Assembly (NCBI RefSeq): GCF_011369485.1 | Contig: NZ_VXCA01000011.1 | Location: forward strand, 111,498 to 175,497 | Length of the DNA stretch: 64,000 nt | Source of the DNA: Pseudomonas atagonensis | GTDB taxonomy: Bacteria; Pseudomonadota; Gammaproteobacteria; Pseudomonadales; Pseudomonadaceae | Direction: 5' to 3' | Shown here: piece after piece, positions 28,196-36,465 of the stretch | Numbering within the stretch: the stretch's first letter is position 1 | How the letters are laid out: each line of letters begins with the position of its first letter | Program-made: the position numbers and the translations under genes | The notes under the pieces: model-generated | What the model was told of the DNA's origin: nothing | Databases searched by the model: none | Seen by the model: the letters and a program-made list of their open reading frames with translations, nothing else

Positions 28196-29665
28196 TCAAT
28201 CCGCCGAACGCGGCAGTTGCAGGGTCACCCGCAACCCACCCTCACGCAAATTCTGCAACGTCACTTCCCCACCATGGCTGTGGGCAATATTGCGCGCGAT
28301 GCCCAACCCCAAACCATACCCCTGCTGCTGCCCCGCCAAGCGAAAGTGCGGTTCGAACACTTGCTCCAGCCGCTGCTCCGGCACGCCCGGGCCTTCATCG
28401 TCGACATGCAGGACAAACGCGCTGTCATCGTCATCAATGTGCAGATGCGCGTTCTGCCCGTACTTCAACGCGTTGTCGATCAGGTTGCCGATGCAGCGTT
28501 TGAGTGCCAGTGGCTTGCCCGGATACGCCGCCAGCGCCCGACCCTGTTGCGTCACGCGGCCATTGCCGTTGGGCGCCAGATACGGTTCCACCAGACAATC
28601 GAGCACATGATTGAGATCGACCGGTTCGATGTTCTCGTGGATGTCAGTGTCTTTCACGCATTGCAGCGCGCCTTTGACCAGCAGCTCCAGCTCATCCAGA
28701 TCGCGGCCGAACTTGGCCTGCAGCTTCTCGTCTTCCAGCAATTCGACGCGCAAGCGCAGACGAGTGATCGGCGTGCGCAGGTCATGGGATATCGCGCTGA
28801 ACAACTGGCTGCGCTCAGTCAGATAGCGGCTGATGCGCTCGCGCATGGTGTTGAAGGCGCGGCCCACCTCGACCACTTCACTGCCGCCGCCCTCGGCCAC
28901 CGGCTCGACGTCGGCGCCCAGCGACATGTCCCGCGCGGCTCGCGCCAGACGCTTGAGCGGCCGGCTCTGCCAGTGCACCAACAGGCCAATGAACAACAAC
29001 AGGAAACCGCTGGTGAGCACAATGAACCACACCTGCTGCGACGGCAGGCCCTGCTCTTCCAGACTGGTGTAAGGCTCGGGCAGCAACGACGCGATGTATA
29101 GCCATTCACCGGGCGCCATCTGAATCTGCGTGACCAGCACCGGCGGATTCACCGGTTCCAGCGTCAGCGCGTAATGCGCCCAGGAGCGCGGCAGCTCATC
29201 GAGCTTCAGCCCGGCATTGAAGATGCGCAAATCCTCGGGACTGACAAAAGTCACCGAGATGTCCGTGTCGTGGCCAAGGGATTGGCGCAGCACTTCGTCG
29301 ACCGCTTGCATCACCGCTGCTTTGCGCGGCGTGACCGGCAGCACGTCCATGCCCAGCGGTTTGTCGTTGAGCGTCACCACAAAACGCGTGCCGCCCATGC
29401 TGCGCAACTGATCGAGCACCAGCGGCCGATACGCCACCGGCAGCGAGCGGAAATAACTGACGCTGGCGGTCATCGAATGGGCGAGGCTGCGGGCACTGGT
29501 GACCAGGCCTTCGAGCTGAGTGGCACGCAATTGCGACACCCAGATCACGCTCGACAACGTCTGTGCGAACAACACCGCAAGCAAGGTCAGTAGCAGCATC
29601 CGCCCGAGCAGCGAGCGCGGCACCGGCACTCTGGCGGCGAGTTTGCGCAGCGACTCAGTGACCAT
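28196..29665 (-). CDS. gtrS: Glucose-responsive sensor histidine kinase GtrS
   Basis: 489 residues. Two transmembrane helices (about 22-44 and 212-232) flank a periplasmic sensor region of about 165 residues. HAMP follows, then a HisKA domain with phospho-acceptor His294 in FSAISHDLRTP, and an HATPase with NLIDNALKYG, DEGPGVPE and YGLGLGIA. In Pseudomonas, GtrS senses 2-ketogluconate/6-phosphogluconate and acts on GltR. The start at 29665 is an ATG that overlaps gltR by 11 bp; the longer frame would begin with TTG. The kinase and regulator form one transcription unit. Confidence 0.93.
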   Translation of the reverse strand: MVTESLRKLAARVPVPRSLLGRMLLLTLLAVLFAQTLSSVIWVSQLRATQLEGLVTSARSLAHSMTASVSYFRSLPVAYRPLVLDQLRSMGGTRFVVTLNDKPLGMDVLPVTPRKAAVMQAVDEVLRQSLGHDTDISVTFVSPEDLRIFNAGLKLDELPRSWAHYALTLEPVNPPVLVTQIQMAPGEWLYIASLLPEPYTSLEEQGLPSQQVWFIVLTSGFLLLFIGLLVHWQSRPLKRLARAARDMSLGADVEPVAEGGGSEVVEVGRAFNTMRERISRYLTERSQLFSAISHDLRTPITRLRLRVELLEDEKLQAKFGRDLDELELLVKGALQCVKDTDIHENIEPVDLNHVLDCLVEPYLAPNGNGRVTQQGRALAAYPGKPLALKRCIGNLIDNALKYGQNAHLHIDDDDSAFVLHVDDEGPGVPEQRLEQVFEPHFRLAGQQQGYGLGLGIARNIAHSHGGEVTLQNLREGGLRVTLQLPRSAD

Positions 29666-30386
29666 TGCCGGCAACCACGTTGGCTGCCAGTTGGTAGCCG
29701 CTGCCGCGCACGGTGCGAATCAGTCGTGGCGGTTTTTCCGTGTCGCGCAGGCGCTGGCGCAAACGGCTGACCGCCATGTCGACGATGCGATCAAGCGGCA
29801 TCAGATCACGGCCACGGGTGGCGTTGCCGATGGTGTCGCGATCGAGGATTTCCTGCGGGTGATCGAGGAACAGTTTCAGCAGCGCGAAATCGGCTCCGGA
29901 GAGAATCACTTCCTCACCGTCGGTGTGGAACAGGCGATGGCTGACCATGTCCAGCCGCCACTCATCGAAGGCCAGCACTTCACTGCCGCTGCGCTCCTGA
30001 CCGAATTGGGCACGGCGCAGCAACGCTTTGATGCGCGCTTGCAGTTCGCGGGGGCTGAAGGGTTTGCCAAGGTAGTCGTCGGCGCCGAGCTCCAGACCGA
30101 TCACGCGGTCGGCTTCGTCGGAACTGGCGGTGAGCATGATGATCGGCACTTGCGCCTGACGTGGATGCTGCCGCACCCAGCGACACAGGCTGAAACCGTC
30201 CTCGTCGGGCAGCATGACATCGAGGATCACCAGATCGCTCGGCGCCTCGTTGAGTGCCTGGCGGAAACTGGCGCCATCGGCCGTGGCACGTACCTGAAAC
30301 CCGGCGCGGGTCAGGTAGGTTTCCAGCAACTCGCGTATTTCCTGGTCGTCATCGACCAACAATATCGACTTGTTGACTGAGCTCAC
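29655..30386 (-). CDS. gltR: Response regulator GltR of glucose transport
   Basis: About 243 residues, OmpR/PhoB type. The receiver domain has acidic residues 12-14 and phospho-Asp56 in DLVILDVMLP. The winged-helix output domain begins near 140 and ends RTVRGSGYQLAANV. It controls the gts/oprB genes with GtrS. The chosen start is a GTG at 30386 (VSSVNKSILLVDDD), because AAGGA lies 10 nt upstream; the frame beyond it runs through a repeat. The leader AACAACAAGGA (30400-30407) combines a Crc/Hfq-type motif with the ribosome site. Confidence 0.92.
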   Translation of the reverse strand: MSSVNKSILLVDDDQEIRELLETYLTRAGFQVRATADGASFRQALNEAPSDLVILDVMLPDEDGFSLCRWVRQHPRQAQVPIIMLTASSDEADRVIGLELGADDYLGKPFSPRELQARIKALLRRAQFGQERSGSEVLAFDEWRLDMVSHRLFHTDGEEVILSGADFALLKLFLDHPQEILDRDTIGNATRGRDLMPLDRIVDMAVSRLRQRLRDTEKPPRLIRTVRGSGYQLAANVVAGNGH

Positions 30387-30399
30387 TTCGAAGGCATCC

Positions 30400-30407
30400 T
30401 TGTTGTT
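30400..30407 (-). promoter_or_regulatory. Candidate Hfq/Crc CA motif in gltR leader
   Basis: Minus-strand AACAACAA runs directly into the AAGGA ribosome site. The sequence TTGTTGTTGGAAT on the plus strand also equals the left part of the edd operator region, but lacks the right ACAA half. Confidence 0.5.
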
Positions 30408-30441
30408 GGAATTGGGGCGGATTATGCCTGATGTGCAGACC

Positions 30442-30543
30442 GATCGTTCCCACGCTCTGCGTGGGAATTTATCAAGGGACGCTCCGCGTCCAGTGACGCG
30501 GAGCGTCACTGGCTGCATTCCCACGCAGAGCGTGGGAACGATC
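30442..30543. repeat. Inverted repeat of the GATCGTTCCCACGC family
   Basis: Outer arms GATCGTTCCCACGCTCTG and CAGAGCGTGGGAACGATC plus inner GACGCTCCGCGTC pairs, between gltR and glk. The right arm ends at the glk stop codon. Confidence 0.85.
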
Positions 30544-30544
30544 T

Positions 30545-31498
30545 TCAGCCTTCCTGTTCGAGCGCCACTCCTGCACCGACGAGACCCGAGTAAGGCGCTG
30601 TCACCAGCCAAACCGGAATCCCCTTGAAGTAATCGCTCATGCAGCCCTTGTCAGCAAAGCTGCGGGCGAAACCGCTTTCAAGAAAGAAATCGGCAAAACG
30701 CGGAATCACGCCACCGACGATATACACCCCGCCACGGCCACCGGTGGTCAGTACGTTATTGCCGGCCACACGACCGAGCCAGCAGCAGAACTGCTCCAGC
30801 ACTTCCAGGGCAATCGGATCACCCGCCAGTCCCGCCGCCGTGATCGCTTCGGGCGTGTCGAGTTTTGGTTCATGGCCATCCACCGCGCAGATTGCGCGGT
30901 AAACCCGAGGCAAGCCGCCGCCGCTCAACGCGGTTTCGGCGCTGACATGGCCAATTTCGTTGTGGATGTGTTGCCACAGTTGCGTTTCACGCGGGCTGCT
31001 CAGCGGCAGATCAACGTGCCCGCCCTCCCCCGGCAACGCAGCAAACCGGCCTTCGCCCAGATCGAGCAACGTGCCGACGCCCAGGCCAGTGCCCGGGCCG
31101 ATCACCACGGCCGGGCGCAACGGCTCCGGCGTGCCCTCGCAGACCACACGGAATTCGCCTGGCTGCAAACGGGTCATGCCCAGCGCCATCGCCGAGAAGT
31201 CGTTGACCAGCAACAACAGCTCGATCTGCAAGGTCTGGCAGAAAGCCTTGCGGCTCAGGCGCCAGTGGTTGTTGGTGAATTTGAATTCATCGCCACTCAC
31301 CGGACCTGCCACTGACAGGCACACCGAACCGATCGAACCCGGCGCCAGACCGAGCCCGCTCAGGTAGAGGCTGATCGCCTCTTCCGGGCTGGCATGGTCG
31401 GCCGTAGCCAGCACCTGAACCGATTCCAGTTGCTGGTTTTTCCACAACGCGAACCGCGCGTTTGTGCCTCCGATGTCACCGACCAAAGCCAGTTTCAA
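30545..31498 (-). CDS. glk: Glucokinase
   Basis: 317 residues of the bacterial GlcK type. It phosphorylates glucose to glucose-6-phosphate in the cytoplasm with ATP. The N-terminal ATP-binding loop [15 protein letters not shown] and later [14 protein letters not shown] and [11 protein letters not shown] are diagnostic. The start codon is TTG at 31498, sharing bases with the edd stop (TTGA). No ATG start exists at the family N-terminus, so glk translation probably depends on ribosomes finishing edd. It follows edd directly. Confidence 0.94.
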   Translation of the reverse strand: MKLALVGDIGGTNARFALWKNQQLESVQVLATADHASPEEAISLYLSGLGLAPGSIGSVCLSVAGPVSGDEFKFTNNHWRLSRKAFCQTLQIELLLLVNDFSAMALGMTRLQPGEFRVVCEGTPEPLRPAVVIGPGTGLGVGTLLDLGEGRFAALPGEGGHVDLPLSSPRETQLWQHIHNEIGHVSAETALSGGGLPRVYRAICAVDGHEPKLDTPEAITAAGLAGDPIALEVLEQFCCWLGRVAGNNVLTTGGRGGVYIVGGVIPRFADFFLESGFARSFADKGCMSDYFKGIPVWLVTAPYSGLVGAGVALEQEG

Positions 31499-33321
31499 TT
31501 AAGCGTCTCCAGGGCAGTAGTGAAGGCGCTGGCGCCCTGCTCCGCCGAGCTGAAGGCCAAACGCATGAAACCAAACAGTTCGCGACCGCTGCCGATGTTG
31601 TTGCCCAACAGGCCTTTGGCGGGTTCACGCGCTGCAAACTCGTCGGCGTCGACCTTGAGTTCCAAAGTGCCTTTGACGCCATCGACGCGGATGATATCGC
31701 CCTCTTGCACCCGCGCCAAAGCGCCACCGACATAAGCTTCCGGGCTGACGTGAATCGCCGCCGGGATTTTCCCCGACGCGCCGGACATGCGTCCGTCAGT
31801 CACCAGCGCGACTTTAAAGCCGCGATCCTGCAGCACACCGAGGAACGGCGTCATCTTGTGCAGTTCCGGCATGCCGTTGGAACGCGGGCCCTGGAAGCGC
31901 ATCACCGCGACAAAATCTTTTTCCAGCAGACCGGCTTTGAACGCATCGGCCAGATCCTGTTGATCCTGGAACACCATGGCCGGTGCTTCGACGATCTGGT
32001 TTTCCAGCGCAACGGCGGACACTTTCATCACGCCGCGACCGAGGTTGCCTTCCATCACGCGCAAACCGCCCTCTGCCGAGAACGCCCGCGCAACCGGACG
32101 CAGGATGTTTTCGTCGAGGCTGTCAGTCGGGCCTTCGCGCCACACCAGTTGGCCGTTATCGAGGAACGGCTCCTTGGTGTACTGGCTCAATCCGTGGCCG
32201 AGCACGGTGTTGACGTCTTCGTGCAGCAGGCCTGCTTCGAGCAGTTCGCGGATCAGGAACGACATGCCGCCAGCGGCCTGGAAGTGGTTAATGTCAGCTT
32301 TGCCGTTAGGGTAGACGTGGCTCAGGGTCGGCACGACTTCGGAGAGGTCGGCCATGTCCTGCCAGGTCAGCTGAATGCCCGCCGCCATGGCGATGGCCGG
32401 CATGTGCAGGGTGTGGTTGGTCGAGCCGCCGGTGGCGTGCAGCGCCACGATCGAGTTGACCAGCGCCTTCTCGTCGACGATTTCGCCGATCGGCATGAAA
32501 TTGCCGTTCTGTTTGGTCAGGCGGGTGACTTGGTGCGCGGCTTCGCGGGTCAGAGCATCACGCAGCGGCGTGTTCGGGTTGACGAAAGAGGCGCCAGGCA
32601 AGTGCAGGCCCATGACTTCCATCAGCAACTGGTTGGTGTTGGCGGTGCCGTAGAACGTGCAAGTGCCCGGGCTGTGGTAGGACTTCATTTCCGATTCGAG
32701 CAGCTCTTCGCGGGTCGCCTTGCCTTCGGCGTACTTCTGCCGCACGTCGGCTTTTTCCTTGTTGGAAATCCCCGAGACCATCGGCCCGCCCGGCACGAAG
32801 ATCGTCGGCAGGTGACCGAAACGCAGCGAGCCCATCATCAGGCCCGGGACGATCTTGTCGCAGATGCCGAGCATCAGCGCACCGTCGAACATGTTGTGCG
32901 ACAGCGCCACCGCTGTGGACATGGCGATCACTTCGCGACTCGGCAGGCTCAGTTCCATGCCCGGTTCGCCTTGAGTCACGCCGTCGCACATCGCCGGCGT
33001 ACCGCCGGCAAACTGGCCGACCGAACCGATTTCGCGCAGGGCGTTTTTGATCTGTTCAGGAAAGACTTCGTACGGCTGGTGCGCCGAGAGCATGTCGTTA
33101 TAAGACGAAACAATCGCGATGTTCGCCGAGTTCATCATCCGCAGGCTGTGCTTGTCTTCGCTGCCGCACCCGGCCACACCGTGGGCGAAGTTGGCGCATT
33201 GCAGCTTGCCGCGCATCGGCCCGTCAGTTGCAGCGCCGCGAATCAGCGCAAGGTAAGCCTGACGCGTGGCGCGGCTGCGGGCGATAAGCCGTTCGGTGAC
33301 CTCAAGAACGCGGGGATGCAT
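31495..33321 (-). CDS. edd: Phosphogluconate dehydratase
   Basis: 608 residues of the IlvD/Edd family. It converts 6-phosphogluconate to KDPG using an iron-sulfur cluster. Recognisable segments are [76 protein letters not shown] and [20 protein letters not shown]. The cluster cysteines are in the CDG, CDK and CTF contexts. The start at 33321 has GGAG upstream. A HexR-like operator lies at 33384-33398. The stop overlaps the TTG start of glk. Confidence 0.96.
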   Translation of the reverse strand: MHPRVLEVTERLIARSRATRQAYLALIRGAATDGPMRGKLQCANFAHGVAGCGSEDKHSLRMMNSANIAIVSSYNDMLSAHQPYEVFPEQIKNALREIGSVGQFAGGTPAMCDGVTQGEPGMELSLPSREVIAMSTAVALSHNMFDGALMLGICDKIVPGLMMGSLRFGHLPTIFVPGGPMVSGISNKEKADVRQKYAEGKATREELLESEMKSYHSPGTCTFYGTANTNQLLMEVMGLHLPGASFVNPNTPLRDALTREAAHQVTRLTKQNGNFMPIGEIVDEKALVNSIVALHATGGSTNHTLHMPAIAMAAGIQLTWQDMADLSEVVPTLSHVYPNGKADINHFQAAGGMSFLIRELLEAGLLHEDVNTVLGHGLSQYTKEPFLDNGQLVWREGPTDSLDENILRPVARAFSAEGGLRVMEGNLGRGVMKVSAVALENQIVEAPAMVFQDQQDLADAFKAGLLEKDFVAVMRFQGPRSNGMPELHKMTPFLGVLQDRGFKVALVTDGRMSGASGKIPAAIHVSPEAYVGGALARVQEGDIIRVDGVKGTLELKVDADEFAAREPAKGLLGNNIGSGRELFGFMRLAFSSAEQGASAFTTALETLN

Positions 33322-33380
33322 GTGTAGAACTCCAGGCTAACGGATGTGGCGACCTGATTGTCTATGCTGATCAAACACCG

Positions 33381-33398
33381 TTGTTGTTGGAATGACAG
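33381..33398 (-). promoter_or_regulatory. HexR operator and CA motif upstream of edd
   Basis: Plus strand 33384-33398 reads TTGT-TGGAATG-ACAG, one mismatch from TTGT-N7-ACAA. The minus strand over 33381-33388 is AACAACAA, a possible Hfq/Crc site if transcribed; it lies about 60 nt upstream of the start codon. Confidence 0.65.
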
Positions 33399-33503
33399 AC
33401 GGTTTTTTTGACCATTCGGACCAGTTGATTCAGGTCACTCGTTGTAGATAAAACAAAATATTGCCACTAAAAAGGCTTGTTTTCTATTTTTATGCGAATA
33501 ATC

Positions 33504-33518
33504 TTGTAATTCCAACAA
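33504..33518 (+). promoter_or_regulatory. HexR operator upstream of gap
   Basis: TTGT-AATTCCA-ACAA is an exact match to the HexR pattern and lies 24-38 bp before the gap start. The overlapping AACAACAA (33514-33521) is a candidate Hfq/Crc site in the leader. Confidence 0.75.
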
Positions 33519-33541
33519 CAAAACGACGGCGGCGCTGTTCC

Positions 33542-34543
33542 ATGACTCTTCGAATCGCAATCAATGGTTTTGGCCGCATCGGCCGTAATGTCCTGCGCGC
33601 ACTGTATACCCAAGGCTACCGTCAGGATTTGCAGATCGTCGCCATCAACGATCTGGGCGACAGCTCCATCAATGCTCACCTGCTGAAATATGACACTGTT
33701 CACGGCACGTTCGATGCCGAAGTGGCGCATGACAACGAAAGCCTGACGGTCAATGGTGACCGCATTGCGGTCAGCGCCATTCGCAACCCGGCCGATCTGC
33801 CATGGGCCGCAGAAAAAATCGATGTCGTGTTCGAATGCACCGGTCTGTTCACCGACCGCGCCAAAGCGGCCGCGCATATTACTGCCGGTGCACGCAAAGT
33901 CATCATCTCGGCCCCGGCCAAGGGCGCCGACGCCACCGTCGTTTATGGCGTAAACCACGACATTCTGCGCCAGTCGCACCAGATCATCTCCAACGCGTCG
34001 TGCACCACCAACTGCCTGGCGCCGGTTGCGCAGGTGCTGCACCGCGAACTGGGGATCGAAAGCGGTCTGATGACCACCATTCACGCCTACACCAACGACC
34101 AGAACCTGACCGACGTCTACCACACCGACCCGTACCGCGCCCGCTCCGCCACCCAGAACATGATCCCGAGCAAGACCGGCGCCGCTGAAGCGGTAGGCCT
34201 GGTGCTGCCGGAACTGGCCGGCAAACTGACTGGTATGGCCGTGCGCGTACCGGTGATCAATGTGTCGCTGGTGGACTTGACCGTACAGCTGAAAAAAGAA
34301 GCCAGCGCCGAAGAAGTCAACGCGCTGATGAAAGCCGCGAGCCAGCACTCGAAGATTCTCGGTTTCAACACCCTGCCGCTGGTGTCCAGCGACTTCAACC
34401 ACAACCCGCTGTCGTCGATCTTCGACGCCAACCACACCAAATCCAGCGGCAAATTGCTGAAGGTATTGGCCTGGTACGACAACGAGTGGGGCTTCTCCAA
34501 CCGCATGCTGGATAACTGCCTGGCGTTGTGCAACGCCGAATAA
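33542..34543 (+). CDS. gap: Type I glyceraldehyde-3-phosphate dehydrogenase
   Basis: 333 residues. It oxidises glyceraldehyde-3-phosphate from the aldolase step with NAD+ and phosphate. The Rossmann loop is [15 protein letters not shown]; the active-site cysteine lies in [22 protein letters not shown] closes the fold. The start at 33542 (MTLRIAI) fits the family; the upstream frame from 33461 is the promoter region. It is divergent from edd with a HexR site on each side of the 220-bp gap, so the repressor can co-control both. Confidence 0.95.
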   Translation: MTLRIAINGFGRIGRNVLRALYTQGYRQDLQIVAINDLGDSSINAHLLKYDTVHGTFDAEVAHDNESLTVNGDRIAVSAIRNPADLPWAAEKIDVVFECTGLFTDRAKAAAHITAGARKVIISAPAKGADATVVYGVNHDILRQSHQIISNASCTTNCLAPVAQVLHRELGIESGLMTTIHAYTNDQNLTDVYHTDPYRARSATQNMIPSKTGAAEAVGLVLPELAGKLTGMAVRVPVINVSLVDLTVQLKKEASAEEVNALMKAASQHSKILGFNTLPLVSSDFNHNPLSSIFDANHTKSSGKLLKVLAWYDNEWGFSNRMLDNCLALCNAE

Positions 34544-34557
34544 ACAGACTACCCCCT

Positions 34558-34645
34558 GTGGGAGAGGGCTTGCTCGCGAATGCGGTGGGTCAGTCGACAT
34601 ATTTATTGCCTGACACGACGCTTTCGCGAGCAAGCCCGCTCCCAC
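34558..34645. repeat. REP-type inverted repeat
   Basis: GTGGGAGAGGGCTTGCTCGC with a matching inverse arm CGAGCAAGCCCGCTCCCAC, after gap. Confidence 0.85.
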
Positions 34646-34691
34646 AGGTTTTTGATTTCAATCTGAAATCAACACTTGACCATCCGGGCGG

Positions 34692-34708
34692 ATGATAAGC
34701 ATTATCAT
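34692..34708 (+). promoter_or_regulatory. Fur box upstream of the heme-unit sigma gene
   Basis: ATGATAA-GCA-TTATCAT is a perfect 7-3-7 palindrome matching the Fur consensus core. It ends 26 bp before the GTG start of the FecI-like gene, consistent with iron repression. Confidence 0.82.
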
Positions 34709-34734
34709 TCGCTCGAAATGGATCAGGTCCTCCC

Positions 34735-35253
34735 GTGAGTCAATCGCGCTTCAACCATGTCTTCCTCACCCAGCGCACTTCATTGCTGCGCACGCTGGAA
34801 CGAATGGTCAACAACCACAGCACCGCTGAAGACCTGTTGCAGGAGACCTATCTGCGCGTCACGCGGGCGCTGAGCGAACGGGCCATCGATCACCTGGAAC
34901 CCTTTGTCTTTCAGACCGCGCGCAATCTGGCGCTGGATCATCTGCGTGCGCGCAAGATCCATTCGCGCACCATGGTCGACGACGTGCCGCAGGATGTCGT
35001 GCACAGCGTCGCCGCCCCCGCCAGCAGCGCCGAAGACGCTGCCCACGCCGAACAAATGCTGGAGCGCTTGAACGTGAGCCTCAGTGAACTCAGCCCGCGT
35101 CAGCAACAGATTTTCATCCTCAGCCGCCTGCACGGGCACAGCTACCAGGAAATCGCCGACGAGCTGAACGTGTCCCTCAGTACCGTGCAGAAAGAACTCA
35201 AGCTGATTATGTCGATCTGCATCGGTGTCGCCGAACGCCTGAATGGCGACTGA
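34735..35253 (+). CDS. FecI/HxuI-type ECF sigma factor for heme uptake
   Basis: 172 residues. Region 2 is visible as FLTQRTSLLRTLERMVNNHS followed by AEDLLQETYLRVTRAL; region 4 ends SYQEIADELNVSLSTVQKEL. The start is GTG at 34735. A Fur box precedes it. The next genes are a FecR-type regulator, an STN-domain heme receptor and heme oxygenase, so this is a cell-surface-signalling sigma factor that probably transcribes the receptor. The arrangement resembles P. aeruginosa HxuIRA (and HasISR), but no hemophore gene is present. Confidence 0.92.
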   Translation: MSQSRFNHVFLTQRTSLLRTLERMVNNHSTAEDLLQETYLRVTRALSERAIDHLEPFVFQTARNLALDHLRARKIHSRTMVDDVPQDVVHSVAAPASSAEDAAHAEQMLERLNVSLSELSPRQQQIFILSRLHGHSYQEIADELNVSLSTVQKELKLIMSICIGVAERLNGD

Positions 35254-35377
35254 AGCTGTAGGGCTTTTCTGTAAGTGACAGGATCGACTGCACGGATCAT
35301 CGGGCTTTGCTACCCTTGCCCGACTTTTACGCTTCACTAAAAAAACAGCCGTGCACAGACACTGCCGAGGAAACACC

Positions 35378-36343
35378 GTGACGGACACCCACCGCTCGCC
35401 TTCGCCGGAATCGGCGCAGGACGCTGCAAACGCAATGGACCAGGCACTCGACTGGCTCATCGTGCTCGGCAGCCCGGACGAGGAGCAGACCCGGCAGTTT
35501 CATGCCTGGCTGGCGGCCGATCCTTTGAATGCCCAGGCGTTCGCCAAGGCGCAAGCGATCTGGGACGGCCCGCAAGTGGTGCAGTGTGCGCAAAGCCTGG
35601 CCGCGGCACCTGCGAAAGTGACTGTCCTCTCCCGTTTGCGCCCGCACTGGAAACCGCTGGCTACCGCCGCCGTGCTGATCCTCGGCCTGTTCAGTTTCAG
35701 CAACCTGCCGATGCGCATTCAGGCCGATCACCTGACTGTGGTCGGCGAGCGCCAGCGCCTGCAGCTGGAGGACGGTTCGAAAGTCCTGCTCAATACCAAT
35801 TCCGCCTTCTCCAGCACGATCAACGATCAACAGCGCGTCGCACGCCTGTATCAGGGCGAAGCGTTTTTCGAGATTGCCGGCAATCGCACTCAACCGCTGG
35901 AAATCGACGCCGGCCCGGTCAAGGCCAGCGTGCGCGACACCGCGTTCGCCGTGCGTTATCTGGACGGCGTGGCGCAGGTCAACGTGCAGCGTGGCGATGT
36001 CGATTTGCGTGCCACGCACAACGATGCCCGGGTGCGCCTGAGCGCAGGCGAGAGCATCCGCATCGGCCCGAATGGTTTCGACCGTCCGGCCAGACTCGAC
36101 GCGAACACGGAACTTGCCTGGGTACAGGGCCGACTGGTGTTCGAAAACTGCCCGTTGAATCAAGTGCTGGCCGAACTGCGCCGCTACTATCCGGGCTGGA
36201 TCATCAACACCAACGAACAGTTGGCCGATGTCGCCGTAACCGGAAACTACCGCCTCGATCAGCCGCTCGACGTGGTGCGCTCCCTCGCTCACATCACCTC
36301 GGCGCGCCTGCAGGAATTCCCCGCGCTGGTGATTTTGAACTAA
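35378..36343 (+). CDS. FecR-family anti-sigma factor
   Basis: About 321 residues. The N-terminal cytoplasmic DUF4880-like segment (QALDWLIVLGSPDEEQTRQF) binds the sigma factor. A single membrane helix (WKPLATAAVLILGLFSFSNL, about 90-110) follows, and a periplasmic FecR domain carries GSKVLLNTNSAFS and RLYQGEAFFEI. The start is GTG at 35378, with GAGGAA 7 nt upstream; a GTG at 35351 is possible. It relays the signal from the receptor's STN domain to the sigma factor encoded just upstream. Confidence 0.9.
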   Translation: MTDTHRSPSPESAQDAANAMDQALDWLIVLGSPDEEQTRQFHAWLAADPLNAQAFAKAQAIWDGPQVVQCAQSLAAAPAKVTVLSRLRPHWKPLATAAVLILGLFSFSNLPMRIQADHLTVVGERQRLQLEDGSKVLLNTNSAFSSTINDQQRVARLYQGEAFFEIAGNRTQPLEIDAGPVKASVRDTAFAVRYLDGVAQVNVQRGDVDLRATHNDARVRLSAGESIRIGPNGFDRPARLDANTELAWVQGRLVFENCPLNQVLAELRRYYPGWIINTNEQLADVAVTGNYRLDQPLDVVRSLAHITSARLQEFPALVILN

Positions 36344-36465
36344 ATGAGAATTATTTTTACTCGATAGCCAAGGTCAGTACGTCTCGTTATAGCCAATGCA
36401 ATTGATTCGCAACACGCCGAATCAATCAGCACCTATAAAGATTCGTGCGACACGGAGCGCTATCG

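Noticed and set aside
34558..34645. Insertion sequence ends near the heme unit
   Set aside because: No transposase or target duplication; the sequence is a REP-family palindrome found throughout the window.
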